From NCBI RefSeq assembly GCF_047276495.1, contig NZ_CP178543.1:6510001-6574000 (forward strand): 64,000 nt of DNA. The letters run 5' to 3'. A program made the translations under genes and the position numbers. Source of the DNA: Capilliphycus salinus (GTDB taxonomy: Bacteria > Cyanobacteriota > Cyanobacteriia > Cyanobacteriales > Microcoleaceae). The notes beneath the pieces were generated by a model. That model had not been told where the DNA came from, did no database searches, and saw nothing but the letters and a program-made list of their open reading frames with translations. This document shows, piece after piece, positions 9,546 to 18,855 of the stretch (positions within the stretch are counted from its first letter, which is position 1; every line of letters begins with the position of its first letter).

Positions 9546-10538
9546 ATGAAATTCAGTGTAATTAAACGGCGATCGCTGTGGTGGACAATTTCAGGAGTGG
9601 TGATCCTCTCCGGCTTAATTGCGATGGCGATTTCATGGACTCGCCCCGATATCGGTGCGCCCCTGCGTCCGGGGTTGGACTTTGTGGGGGGAACCAGGCT
9701 ACAACTCGAACTCGATTGTTCGGTCCCGAACAATTGTGATGGGCCGATTCAACTCGACGAAGTTCGCCAAGTCCTGAATAATCAAGGATTGGGAAATAGT
9801 TCGATTCAACTCCTCGATAAAGATCCCCTCCAACAAGATAGACAAATTGTTTCGATCCGCACCAAGAGTTTAAACGTTGAGGAACGGACGCAGTTACAAG
9901 AAAGCCTCAGCCAAGCCATTGGTCAGTTTGACCCGCAAAGCATTCAAATTGACACCGTTGGGCCGACTTTGGGCCGTCAGATTTTTATCTCGGGACTGCA
10001 AGCGTTATTAGTTTCTTTTGCGGGAATTACGATTTATCTGACGTTTCGGTTTCAGTTTGATTATGCGGTTTTTGCCTTTATCGCCCTGTTTCACGATGTT
10101 TTCGTGACGATGGGGGTATTTTCAATTTTGGGTTTGGTTTTGGGTGTCGAAGTTGATAGTCTGTTTCTGGTGGCGCTGTTAACGATTATCGGATTTTCGG
10201 TTAACGATACGGTTGTAATTTACGATCGCATTCGAGAAACGATTGTTAAAAATCCCACCGAGACAATTAACGAAATCGTCGATGATGCGGTCAATCAAAC
10301 CCTAGCCCGTTCAATTAATACCACCCTGACCACAATGTTACCCCTGGTGGGTATTTTTCTGTTCGGGGGGGAAACGCTGAAATATTTGGCTTTGGCTTTG
10401 TTGGTGGGCTTTACCGCCGGGTCTTACTCCAGCATTTTTGTTGCGAGTACGATGCTGGCTTGGTGGCGCAATCGTCAACCCACAAATTCGGTTGGGGCTT
10501 CCGTAGACCAGTCCCAAGCCGTTGAAGATCAACAATAG
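9546..10538 (+). CDS. secF: Protein translocase subunit SecF
   Basis: Partner of SecD in the SecDF translocation motor. The 330-aa protein starts MKFSVIKRRSLWW, followed by a first membrane helix and the conserved RPGLDFVGGTRLQLEL. The C-terminal RND helices carry the SVNDTVVIYDRIRE motif (about residues 225-240). An in-frame TTG at 9519 would add nine residues, and the ATG at 9546 is the better start. It is the second gene of a secD-secF operon. Confidence 0.96.
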   Translation: MKFSVIKRRSLWWTISGVVILSGLIAMAISWTRPDIGAPLRPGLDFVGGTRLQLELDCSVPNNCDGPIQLDEVRQVLNNQGLGNSSIQLLDKDPLQQDRQIVSIRTKSLNVEERTQLQESLSQAIGQFDPQSIQIDTVGPTLGRQIFISGLQALLVSFAGITIYLTFRFQFDYAVFAFIALFHDVFVTMGVFSILGLVLGVEVDSLFLVALLTIIGFSVNDTVVIYDRIRETIVKNPTETINEIVDDAVNQTLARSINTTLTTMLPLVGIFLFGGETLKYLALALLVGFTAGSYSSIFVASTMLAWWRNRQPTNSVGASVDQSQAVEDQQ

Positions 10539-10578
10539 CCCAGTCATGCTCTGTAATTTCTGTAGGGGTTAAACATTG

Positions 10579-10980
10579 ATGATCAACCCTGAACCTCAAT
10601 CGGATGATGCAATCTTTCAAGCTCAAGTGCAGAAGCTGCACGAATTGATCGTTTGGAGTCGATGGTTAACCATTGGCTTACTGTGGATAACGGTTGCTCC
10701 CTTGAGTTTGTGGGGATTGCGCTTTGAAATTCGCCTCTGGCTGGATCATTTTACCTGGGCTGCGGTCCGTTATGGATTGGCCGCAAATCGATTATCCGCA
10801 GTGGGTTTAGGCTTATGTATTGGAATGCTGGTCGGTGTCTTGGTTTGGCAAAGTCGCAATATTTTGTTTGGGATGTCAACCGAGTACAAACAGCGTTTGG
10901 AGGAGCGGGTTTGGCAAATTCGCAAACAGGGTACAACTCATCCTCTGTGGAAATGGGTGGTCAAAGAGTTGAAAAAGTAG
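10579..10980 (+). CDS. Conserved cyanobacterial two-helix membrane protein
   Basis: A 133-aa protein with two hydrophobic segments (WLTIGLLWITVAPLSLWG at about 30-50 and LSAVGLGLCIGMLVGVLVW at about 73-95), Trp-rich, with a basic C-terminus (WKWVVKELKK). It starts 40 bases after secF on the same strand, so co-transcription with secDF is likely. A role in protein export is inference from position only. The ATG at 10579 is preferred to the adjacent TTG. Confidence 0.75.
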   Translation: MINPEPQSDDAIFQAQVQKLHELIVWSRWLTIGLLWITVAPLSLWGLRFEIRLWLDHFTWAAVRYGLAANRLSAVGLGLCIGMLVGVLVWQSRNILFGMSTEYKQRLEERVWQIRKQGTTHPLWKWVVKELKK

Positions 10981-11140
10981 AGGCGTCTAGTCTAAAATGC
11001 CAAAGCATTGAGCAACTAAAATTCAACTTTGTTCAATCCCTACAAACTTCTAACACTGGCTTGATTTGATTTCTAGTGTTTAATTGCTTGTTTCTGTTTT
11101 ACCAACGGTCAGTTAACCTCATTATTAATCAAGAAGTTCC

Positions 11141-12085
11141 ATGTCCATTAGACATCGGCAGCCCTACTCCCAAACCGCACTCTTGTTGCTGAATCCCCAC
11201 GCCCGTCAGGTGAATCCGGACTCTTTATCGAGAGTGGTTGATCAACTGCGAACTTTGGGCTTAGAGATTATTCAAGATTTTCCCCAATCCCCTCAGGATT
11301 TTACCGCCCTGATCGAACGTTACCAGGATCGGGTCGATTTGGTGATTGTTGGGGGGGGAGATGGGACGCTCAATGCGGCGATTGATGGATTGGTGAAAAC
11401 GGGTTTACCTTTGGGGATTTTGCCCTTGGGAACAGCGAATGATTTGGCCCGAACTCTTAATCTTCCTCTGTCGCTCCCGGAGGCTTGTCAGGTGATTGCT
11501 CAAGGACATAAACAGTATATCGATTTGGGTTGGGTCAATGGCAAGCATTTCTTTAATGTGGCGAGTTTGGGCTTGAGTGTCAATATTACCCGCAAACTTA
11601 CCCGAGAAGCCAAGCGCCGTTGGGGAATTTTTGCTTATTTGATTACGGCGACCAAAGCGATTTTAAAGGCGAGTCCTTTTGTGGCCGAAATTCGCTTTGG
11701 CAATGAGTGCAAACGGGTGAAAACGTTTCAGATTGCTGTTGGTAATGGTCGCTATTATGGCGGAGGTATGAAAATTCTTCACGATGCGACGATTGATGAC
11801 CAACGTCTGGATCTTTACAGTTTGGAGATTAAGCGCTGGTGGCAATTTTTTACGGTGATTTTGGCGATTCGCACCGGACGACACCGCCCGGAATTGGGAA
11901 CTCGGACGCTTTCGGGTTCGGAGTTTGAAGTGTCTACCAGCAAACCTCAGACGATTAATACCGACGGGGAGTTAACGGTTTCGACTCCGGCCCATTTTCG
12001 CGTCATTCCCAAGGCGATCGCCGTATTTGCACCCCAACGTCCAGACTCCAATCTTTACACGGGTGCGGAGTTTGTGATGAAGTAG
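11141..12085 (+). CDS. YegS/DagK-type lipid kinase
   Basis: Member of the diacylglycerol/sphingosine kinase catalytic family, which phosphorylates a lipid hydroxyl with ATP. The 314-aa protein shows the nucleotide-binding motif VIVGGGDGTLNAAIDGL (about residues 68-85), LPLGTANDLARTL (about 95-110) and the C-terminal beta domain with YYGGGMKILHDATIDDQRLD (about 205-225). The natural substrate in cyanobacteria is not settled. It stands alone after a 160-bp gap. Confidence 0.9.
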   Translation: MSIRHRQPYSQTALLLLNPHARQVNPDSLSRVVDQLRTLGLEIIQDFPQSPQDFTALIERYQDRVDLVIVGGGDGTLNAAIDGLVKTGLPLGILPLGTANDLARTLNLPLSLPEACQVIAQGHKQYIDLGWVNGKHFFNVASLGLSVNITRKLTREAKRRWGIFAYLITATKAILKASPFVAEIRFGNECKRVKTFQIAVGNGRYYGGGMKILHDATIDDQRLDLYSLEIKRWWQFFTVILAIRTGRHRPELGTRTLSGSEFEVSTSKPQTINTDGELTVSTPAHFRVIPKAIAVFAPQRPDSNLYTGAEFVMK

Positions 12086-12306
12086 AAAAAATCAACTTTT
12101 ACAACGCAAGATTAAGAAGTTTGTAGTTCATGTGACGTCTTGTGTGGAGGGGTATCTGATATACCTATATTCAGTTATTGTAAAAATATAAAGAAAACCT
12201 AAAATTAATTGGCTCTACCCGTAGTCACTTAAGGACATCGTGGTAGAAGCAACTAAGCTCTAAGGGCGCAAATATCAAAATCGACTGTTCTTGACTAGGA
12301 GGTTTT

Positions 12307-12531
12307 ATGAGTCCCACAATGATCCGTCAACTTTGGTCTTTAGTCGAAACGACTCAAGCATCCTTGATTGTTTCCCTCGATGATGCTGATTTAGTCCAAT
12401 GGTTGCTGAAGCGACTGCAAACCGAATCAACGATTAAATATTGCGATCGAGATGTCGTCAATGATTATCTCAATTCCAGATTAACCTTAATTCGCGATTT
12501 GGCCGAATCCCGTTTAGCCGGAGGCCACTAA
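12307..12531 (+). CDS. Short conserved cyanobacterial protein
   Basis: A 74-aa soluble protein (starts MSPTMIRQLWSLV, ends SRLAGGH) with a strong ribosome site AGGAGG six bases before the ATG. Predicted mostly helical. Its composition is like its neighbours and the start is clear, so it is a real gene, but I do not recognise a domain. The 220-bp leader contains GGTATCTGATATACC at 12151-12165, a palindrome that could be an operator. Confidence 0.7.
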   Translation: MSPTMIRQLWSLVETTQASLIVSLDDADLVQWLLKRLQTESTIKYCDRDVVNDYLNSRLTLIRDLAESRLAGGH

Positions 12532-12885
12532 AACAGTCACCCTTCGGGTTCAGCAGTCGCTCATGGGGGAAACCCCCAAGACCGCGCTGCAACACCTGTC
12601 ACCAGTTTTTCAGTGACCAGTCACCAGTTTTTTCAGTTGTCAGTTTTCAGTAACTTCTGACTTTTGACGACTGACATCACGACTTCTGACGACTGACTTC
12701 TCCGGACTTCCGACTCCCAACTCCCGACTCCTAACTCCCGACTATTGCCTAAGGATAGTAGCAACAGATTTCGATTAATCCGACCAAATTAAGGTAATCT
12801 TAAGGAGGTTTGAAGAAACTGAAGTAAACTGGCTCCAGTTCTTCGAGATCCTGTACTGCCCTTTTGAATAAATTGCAATAAAACT
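12532..12885. repeat. Intergenic short tandem repeats, including five heptamers
   Basis: No gene is seen in these 354 bases. 12600-12700 is built of CAGTGACC/CTGACTTC-like short repeats. 12710-12744 is five heptamers in tandem, CCGACTC, CCAACTC, CCGACTC, CTAACTC and CCGACTA, which is the short tandemly repeated class known in filamentous cyanobacteria. The last 100 bases are the leader of the next gene. Confidence 0.8.
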
Positions 12886-13962
12886 ATGCGTAAATGGAGT
12901 TCTCGACTGCTGGCAACTCTGGTATTGGTTATTCCTCTTGCTGCTTGTGTACAAAGTCCAAGTGATTCAGCAAGTGGAGATAGCCAAGGAGGAGCAACGA
13001 CAGGAACCACCACGAGCCGCCTAGATACGGTCAAAAGTCGCGGTAAACTCATTTGTGGGGTTGATGGGGGAATTCCTGGATTTAGCTTTGTCGATCAAAA
13101 CGGTCAATATTCGGGTTTGGATGTTGATATCTGTAAAGCGGTAGCTGCTGCTATATTTAACGATCCCAACGCCGTAGAATACCGAAATCTAGACTCCACC
13201 GAACGCTTTGAAGCCCTAAAATCCGGTGAAGTCGATATGCTCTCGCGCAACACCACCTGGACCGTCACTCGCGATACATCGGTCGGGATGGAATTTGCGC
13301 CGACCACCTTCTACGACGGTCAGGGGATGATGGTTCGTCAAGATAGCGGTATTACCAGTTTAGAAGATTTTCAAGGGAGAGCGGTTTGTGTGGAAGCCGG
13401 AACCACCACCGAACTTAATTTAACCGACAATATGCGCGAAAGAGGGGTCGAGTTTGAAACCAAAACGTTCCAACAAGCTGACCCGGCTTATGCGGCTTAC
13501 GCCGAAGGCGCTTGCGATGGCATGACCTCCGATAAATCTCAGTTGATCGCTCGCCGCAGTACATTACCCAATCCAGACGATCATATTCTATTGGATGTCA
13601 CCATGTCAAAAGAACCCCTCGGACCCGTGACAATTAATAATGATTCGACTTGGTTTGATGTGGTCAAATGGACGACTTTCGCTTTAATTGAAGCGGAAGA
13701 ATTGGGAATTAATCAGGCAAATGTTGACCAGCTTAAAACGAGTGAAGACCCGACAATTCGGCGTTTTTTAGGCGTAGAAGGAGATTTGGGTCAGGGACTC
13801 GGCTTAGAGAATGAATTTGCCGCCAATGTAATTAAACAAGTCGGGAATTACGGCGAAATTTACGAGCGCAATTTGGGACAAGCTTCTCAATTTAAACTCG
13901 AACGGGGTCAAAATGCCCTCTGGACAGAGGGAGGTTTACTCTATTCCCCGCCTTTCCGTTAA
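12886..13962 (+). CDS. natF: Amino acid ABC transporter, periplasmic binding lipoprotein
   Basis: Solute-binding component of a polar amino acid importer of the AapJ/BztA/NatF type. The 358-aa protein has a lipoprotein signal with Cys21 (LAAC), a Gly/Thr/Ser linker, and a bilobed fold: RGKLICGVDGGIPGFSFVD near 50, the helix with LDVDICKAVAAAIF near 80, and EAGTTTELN near 170. Two permease genes follow. In Anabaena the NatFGH proteins take up acidic and neutral amino acids and use the ATPase BgtA encoded elsewhere, which fits this cluster. The substrate here is inferred. Confidence 0.88.
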   Translation: MRKWSSRLLATLVLVIPLAACVQSPSDSASGDSQGGATTGTTTSRLDTVKSRGKLICGVDGGIPGFSFVDQNGQYSGLDVDICKAVAAAIFNDPNAVEYRNLDSTERFEALKSGEVDMLSRNTTWTVTRDTSVGMEFAPTTFYDGQGMMVRQDSGITSLEDFQGRAVCVEAGTTTELNLTDNMRERGVEFETKTFQQADPAYAAYAEGACDGMTSDKSQLIARRSTLPNPDDHILLDVTMSKEPLGPVTINNDSTWFDVVKWTTFALIEAEELGINQANVDQLKTSEDPTIRRFLGVEGDLGQGLGLENEFAANVIKQVGNYGEIYERNLGQASQFKLERGQNALWTEGGLLYSPPFR

Positions 13963-14117
13963 TGGGTTTTATCGGTATAATTGATGTTTGATTCGGTATA
14001 TTTCTCGAATGTCAGTTAAAACTATCAATTCACCGGCGATATTCTCGATTCACAGAACAGCTTGTTTGGGCATAGCTGAGTGACAAATCAAATTATTGTA
14101 ATTGTGAAATCCTCGTC

Positions 14118-14156
14118 GCCGTGCCTTTTTATCTATAACTTTAGGCGCGGCTTTTT
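14118..14156 (+). terminator. Hairpin terminator between binding protein and permeases
   Basis: GCCGTGCCT pairs with AGGCGCGGC (one G-T pair), followed by five T's. It lies between natF and natG and would give more binding protein than permease if readthrough is partial. Confidence 0.6.
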
Positions 14157-14198
14157 AATAAAAAACTTGCTCAAAATCGCCCGATTAAACTCAGATCA

Positions 14199-15365
14199 AT
14201 GACAACAAATTCAACCTCTAAAATACCGCTTTTGCGAGACGATCGCTTTTGGAAAATTGCCTTCCAAGTGATTATTTTAATCGCGGTTATTTCCCTATTT
14301 ACACTTCTCGGAACCAATCTAACCCGCAACCTCCAACAAACCGGAGGAACCCTATTTGATTTCGATTTTCTCGACAGTACAGCCGGATTTGGCATCGGTG
14401 AAAGTATCATTCCTTATCAACCCACCGACGACTATAGCCGGGTTTTATTGGCGGGTTTATTAAACTCCCTGCGGGTGATGATTTTGGGAATTATCCTCAC
14501 AACAATTCTCGGTGTACTGGCGGGAGTTGTTTATTTTTCCGATAACTGGTTGCTGCGTCAGATTACCGTTTCTTATGTGGAAGTGGTGCGAAATACACCG
14601 CTATTGCTGCAATTGGTTTTTTGGTACGGCTTGTTTTTACAACTTCCAACTATTGAAAATACCGCCAAATTTTTGAATGCAATTTACTTAAATAAACGGG
14701 GGGTTTTTCTTCCCTGGCCAAGCGGAAATTTGGTCTGGTTTTGGTTGGGGGTTTTATTGGTGATGGCGATCGCTTCTACTTTCATTTGGCGATCGCGAAC
14801 AAAAATAATGGTTGAACAAGGAAAATCAGGTCAACCCCAATTAATTGTACTTTGGATTCTCGCAATTTTAGCGGGTTTAATTATTATATTTGCCCTCGGT
14901 TGGGAACGTCCCATTCCTTTAGAAAATGGCCGCATGATTGAAGGGGGACTGCGAATGACCATAGAATTTACAACTCTATTGGTGGGTTTGGTGGTCTATA
15001 CTGGGGCTTATATTGCCGAAATAGTTCGATCGGGAATTCAATCGGTTCCGAAAGGACAGTGGGAAGCGGCGCGATCGCTGGGACTCAAACCCGGTTTGGT
15101 GATGCGGTTGGTGGTGTTTCCCCAAGCGTTGCGGGTGATTATTCCGCCTTTAAACAGTCAATATCTCAATTTAGCAAAAAACTCCAGTTTGGCGATCGCG
15201 GTGGCTTATCCCGATATTTATAACGTTGCCAATACCACCTTTAACCAAAGCGGACGGGTGGTGGAAGTGATGCTGATTATTATGGCAACTTACCTGAGTA
15301 TTAACTTAGTAATTTCTGTGACAATGAACGGATTAAATAAAGCCGTTCAACTGCGAGAAAGATAA
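14199..15365 (+). CDS. natG: Amino acid ABC transporter permease (AapQ/BztB/NatG type)
   Basis: Inner-membrane permease of 388 aa. It has an N-terminal helix, a periplasmic segment, then the HisM-type permease core with VRNTPLLLQLVFWYGLF (about 130-145) and the ATPase-contact EAA loop GQWEAARSLGLKPGLVMRLV (about 288-307). The length is characteristic of the Aap/Bzt/Nat-II branch, larger than ordinary HisM permeases. It pairs with the following permease gene. Confidence 0.9.
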   Translation: MTTNSTSKIPLLRDDRFWKIAFQVIILIAVISLFTLLGTNLTRNLQQTGGTLFDFDFLDSTAGFGIGESIIPYQPTDDYSRVLLAGLLNSLRVMILGIILTTILGVLAGVVYFSDNWLLRQITVSYVEVVRNTPLLLQLVFWYGLFLQLPTIENTAKFLNAIYLNKRGVFLPWPSGNLVWFWLGVLLVMAIASTFIWRSRTKIMVEQGKSGQPQLIVLWILAILAGLIIIFALGWERPIPLENGRMIEGGLRMTIEFTTLLVGLVVYTGAYIAEIVRSGIQSVPKGQWEAARSLGLKPGLVMRLVVFPQALRVIIPPLNSQYLNLAKNSSLAIAVAYPDIYNVANTTFNQSGRVVEVMLIIMATYLSINLVISVTMNGLNKAVQLRER

Positions 15366-15442
15366 CATTTTTTAATCAAAGTAAACTGAAAATTTGGGTA
15401 AATTTTTCTCGAATAAAACTATAGAAATAATCATTTTAACCG

Positions 15443-16657
15443 ATGACAGTCACAACACCGCCTTCAAATTCTGCCGTTCCCGTTCAGTCTTCAAATCCTC
15501 GCGAGTGGTTAATCAAAAATCTGTTTAATACCTGGTACAACACCCTTTTAACCTTAGGAATTACAGGTTTATTATTGTGGATGTTTGCCGGTTTTATCAC
15601 TTGGGCAAGAACCGAAGCCAAATGGGATGTTATTCCGGCGAACCTGTCGTTATTTTTAGTGGGAAGATTTCCCAACGATCAATATTGGCGTTTGTGGATT
15701 TTACTGACTCTAATTTGTTTGCTTTCCGGCGTAACTTGGGGATTTTTAGCCCGGAATGTTCCGGTTTTATTTTCTCAAAATACCGTCATCATGATCAGTG
15801 TTATTGGTATGATGATGACTGTAGTTCCGGTGGGTATTCCCTACCGAATTCTACTAATTGGGATGGTTTTGCTTGTTGTTGCTGCGGCTTGGGGAGGAAA
15901 AAAGCTAGGTAAAACTAAGCCGGATTTAACAAAATGGTTGCCTTTTAGCTGGTTTATTTTGTTAATTTTTGGGGTTTGGTTGATTGGCGGAGGATTGGGT
16001 TTAGAGTCGGTTTCGAGTAATTTATGGGGCGGATTGATGCTGACGTTGTTGATGTCAGTTATCAGTATTTTGCTGTGTTTTCCCCTCGGGGTTGTATTGG
16101 CTTTGGGGCGTCAAAGTAGTCTGCCGATTATTCGGTTTCTCTCGATTGGTTATATTGAGATTATTCGAGGTTTACCGCTGATTACTATTTTGTTTATGGG
16201 TCAAGTTTTAGTTCCTTTATTTTTACCGGAAGGAATGCGTCCTGACCGAATTTTACGGGCAATTGTGGGTTTAACGATGTTTAGTTCCGCTTATTTGGCT
16301 GAAAACGTGCGGGGGGGACTGCAAGCAATACCCCGAGGTCAAATTGAAGCGGCGAAGGCGTTGGGTTTAAATACACCGCTAACGTTGGGATTAATTGTTT
16401 TACCGCAAGCGTTGAAAATTTCGATTCCTTCAATTGTCGGTCAATTTATTAGTTTATTTCAGGATACAACGTTATTGGCAATTGTGGGATTGGTAGAATT
16501 ATTAGGAATTAGCCGTTCAATTTTAGCCAATCCGAAATTTTTGGGACGGTATTCGGAAGTTTACATTTTTATTGGGATTTTGTACTGGGTGTTTTGTTAT
16601 CTAATGTCCCGGGCTAGTCGCAAACTTGAACAGCAACTCAACACCGACAGACATTAA
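15443..16657 (+). CDS. natH: Amino acid ABC transporter permease (AapM/BztC/NatH type)
   Basis: Second permease, 404 aa. Several N-terminal hydrophobic segments precede the core with IEIIRGLPLITILFMGQ (about 233-250) and the EAA loop GQIEAAKALGLNTPLTLGLI (about 298-317). It follows natG by 77 bases. The usual fourth gene (ATPase) is absent, since the next gene, 422 bases on, is unrelated. Confidence 0.9.
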   Translation: MTVTTPPSNSAVPVQSSNPREWLIKNLFNTWYNTLLTLGITGLLLWMFAGFITWARTEAKWDVIPANLSLFLVGRFPNDQYWRLWILLTLICLLSGVTWGFLARNVPVLFSQNTVIMISVIGMMMTVVPVGIPYRILLIGMVLLVVAAAWGGKKLGKTKPDLTKWLPFSWFILLIFGVWLIGGGLGLESVSSNLWGGLMLTLLMSVISILLCFPLGVVLALGRQSSLPIIRFLSIGYIEIIRGLPLITILFMGQVLVPLFLPEGMRPDRILRAIVGLTMFSSAYLAENVRGGLQAIPRGQIEAAKALGLNTPLTLGLIVLPQALKISIPSIVGQFISLFQDTTLLAIVGLVELLGISRSILANPKFLGRYSEVYIFIGILYWVFCYLMSRASRKLEQQLNTDRH

Positions 16658-17079
16658 ATCCGCCTCCCCCGTTTCTCTTTAAGGGTTTTATCGATAACAC
16701 CTGAAAAGGATTTGACCGTGTTGGCCTATTGTTTGCGTGCGTATGTCTCCGAGACGTTCACTTTTGTCCGTATTTTCACGTCAATTAAAAATCAAGATTT
16801 TTTAGTTTATCCGTGTTTTCACGGAGTCAAACAAATTAACCTGTAAAAAATAATTCCAACTTGCCCTTATTTTCTCAGTGAAACTACGGATAAAAGCAAT
16901 AGTTTAGCTCTAAGTATTAACTCATAAATATTTTGTAAACTGCCATTTAAAGCCTCGACAAATTAAATTTTTCAGCTTAGGATGATAATCAAGAGAAACT
17001 TAAAAAAGCAAGACGCCTGAGCAACTTAAGAGCTTCAGGATTCATCCAGGAAACGCTATCTCACCAATAAGGAATCACA
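16658..17079. other. Intergenic region, leader of the PEP-CTERM gene
   Basis: No gene is seen in these 422 AT-rich bases. 17016-17039 (CCTGAGC to GCTTCAGG) is a near-palindrome in the 5' leader of the next gene and could form a hairpin. A ribosome site AAGGAA precedes the ATG at 17080. Confidence 0.5.
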
Positions 17080-17868
17080 ATGAAATCTCAACTGTTTGCT
17101 AGTTTTGCGACCGCTCTAGCTCTGACGGGCGTGTTTGTATCCTCTGCTGAAGCTGCGGGGTTTAAATTTACGACAAACTACACCGCAGAGCTAACCGGAG
17201 CCAATCAGTCGAAAGGAAATATCTGGCTAAATTCCGTCGAGTTTGACGGACAAACCTTCAGTGATTTTTCGATAGCAAAAGACGTTAAAATCGTCAGCAA
17301 CGACCTGTGGACTCACGGCAATACTGGAGGCGCCAGTGCAGACAAAGGAGACAAAGCAACTGTCGGTTTAAGACAAGAAAAACTCACCGAAGCAGGAGCC
17401 GTTACAGCGCTGGGGAACCTCAACCTTAACAGTATTATCGATACTGAAGATAAGGGTAGCTTTGTGATGGATGTCATGTTGGACAAAGCGGCTGATAATC
17501 TTTTCATTTGGGAACGGGGTTTCAACAGTAGAATGGATGTTCAAGCCCTCGATGCTCAGGGGAAATTGATTGGAAACTTAATCAATTTGGACTCAAGCCA
17601 GTGGTTTAGTGCGGGATACAGCATTGATACCCTCGAAATTAAAGGTTCTCAAGAAGTGGCTTCTCTCGGTTTAAGTTTGAGAGATTTCGGCTTAAGTGCG
17701 AACGACTCTATTTTCGGATATCGTGTAATTAGCAAAGGCGCCGCCTACAACGGTCCCGACTGGAAAATTGTGGGAACTGCTTCTGTTCCCGAACCAACTG
17801 CGGTTATCGGTTTAGGTTTGGTTGCGGGTTCGTTGGTTGCGTCTGGCCGCCGCCAAAAAAGCAAATAA
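17080..17868 (+). CDS. PEP-CTERM exosortase-dependent surface protein (XDP2-like)
   Basis: An exported protein of 262 aa. A signal peptide (residues 1-25, ending AEAA) is followed by a beta-rich domain with NLNSIIDTEDKGSFVMDV, DNLFIWERGFNSRMDVQALD and SKGAAYNGPDWKIVGTA, and ends in VPEPTAVIGLGLVAG, a short hydrophobic helix and an Arg/Lys tail. That tail is the PEP-CTERM sorting signal cut by an exosortase. The central domain looks like the cyanobacterial XDP2 group. Its role is unknown but it probably sits at the cell surface or matrix. Confidence 0.85.
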   Translation: MKSQLFASFATALALTGVFVSSAEAAGFKFTTNYTAELTGANQSKGNIWLNSVEFDGQTFSDFSIAKDVKIVSNDLWTHGNTGGASADKGDKATVGLRQEKLTEAGAVTALGNLNLNSIIDTEDKGSFVMDVMLDKAADNLFIWERGFNSRMDVQALDAQGKLIGNLINLDSSQWFSAGYSIDTLEIKGSQEVASLGLSLRDFGLSANDSIFGYRVISKGAAYNGPDWKIVGTASVPEPTAVIGLGLVAGSLVASGRRQKSK

Positions 17869-17967
17869 TCGAAATCAAAAATAATTTCTATCTTGGCGAG
17901 AGTGAGTGATAGAACTATTATTTATTATAAAATCAGGGTGGCATATGATGTCCGATTAATTCATCAC

Positions 17968-18050
17968 AATTCTGTAGGGGCGGGTTCCGCAAAAAAGTCT
18001 GTCTCACAGCCAGAATTTAGATAAACCCGCCCCATCGACACAACAGAATT
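17968..18050. repeat. Palindromic GTAGGGGCGGGTT element, copy C
   Basis: AATTCTGTAGGGGCGGGTT at the left and AACCCGCCCC with ACAGAATT at the right give inverted ends on an 83-bp element. Related copies are at 28637-28695, 33020-33129 and 33195-33304. It looks like a small non-autonomous mobile or palindromic repeat. Confidence 0.6.
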
Positions 18051-18101
18051 TACTAACAAGATATGGTATTAATCGCGACTCAATTCTATTTGAGAAATAA
18101 G

Positions 18102-18131
18102 AACCCGGTTTATTCAATCAACCGGGTTTTT
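18102..18131. terminator. Inverted-repeat terminator 3' of ruvA
   Basis: AACCCGGTTTATTCAATCAA and ACCGGGTTTTT form a hairpin between the PEP-CTERM gene (+) and ruvA (-), so it could serve both strands. Confidence 0.55.
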
Positions 18132-18150
18132 GCTTGGGTGTACTTTATAT

Positions 18151-18786
18151 CTATTTAAACTCCTCAGCCATCCAAGCAATTGCTCTTTTAATCCATTCTT
18201 CCGTTGAAGTTTGCGAAGATAACTGTTGTTCTTGACTCAAAACTTCTAAAGCTTGCATCACTTCCGACCCCGTATATCCGAGCGCCAAAAGCGTCATTTC
18301 AATTTCTTCTTGAACCTCCATCGTTAAGCCAGACGAGACAACGGTTGTCAGCCCCGCTTCTTCTCGCCATTGAGCAAGTTTTGTTTTTAATTCTAATGCA
18401 ATGCGTTGGGCGGTTTTGCTTCCCACTCCGGGCGTTTTGGCTAATATTTTAGTATTTTCATTGACAATTGCTTGAACTAATTCGGGCAATTCTAAAGTAT
18501 TTAACAATGCAATAGCTAACTGAGTACCAATGCCACTTACACTCACTAATTGCCGAAATAAATCCCGTTCTGCTAAACTCGAAAAACCGTATAAAATCAT
18601 TTGGTCTTCGCGAACTTGCAAATGAGTAAACACCTGTACAAACTCACCAGTAGCGGGTAATTTTGCAATCATTCGGGGTACAATTTGCACTTCATAACCA
18701 ATATTATTTGTTTCTAGCAAAAGGATGACACGATTGCTACTATTTTTTTGAATCGCCGCAACAGTTCCTTTTAAATAGCCAATCAT
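18151..18786 (-). CDS. ruvA: Holliday junction DNA helicase subunit RuvA
   Basis: RuvA binds four-way DNA junctions and loads the RuvB motor. The 211-aa protein has the OB-fold domain I (MIGYLKGTVA at 1-10 to VFTHLQVREDQMILYGF near 65), helix-hairpin-helix motifs in domain II (LVSVSGIGTQLAIALLN and LAKTPGVGSKTAQRIALELK, about 80-130), and the C-terminal domain III that contacts RuvB (EMTLLALGYTGSEVMQAL). It is full length and divergent from the MFS gene. ruvB and ruvC are not nearby. Confidence 0.96.
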   Translation of the reverse strand: MIGYLKGTVAAIQKNSSNRVILLLETNNIGYEVQIVPRMIAKLPATGEFVQVFTHLQVREDQMILYGFSSLAERDLFRQLVSVSGIGTQLAIALLNTLELPELVQAIVNENTKILAKTPGVGSKTAQRIALELKTKLAQWREEAGLTTVVSSGLTMEVQEEIEMTLLALGYTGSEVMQALEVLSQEQQLSSQTSTEEWIKRAIAWMAEEFK

Positions 18787-18855
18787 CCTTTAGCCTCCTT
18801 TGACAAAAAATGTTAAAATCAATCACCAGCAATGATATTCTGGGGACTTTAAACA

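Noticed and set aside
12745..12885. NtcA binding site upstream of the amino acid importer
   Set aside because: I did not find GTA-N8-TAC in a suitable position in this leader by eye.
16658..17079. A missing ABC transporter ATPase after the permeases
   Set aside because: No Walker motifs or long reading frame are present in either strand of the gap.
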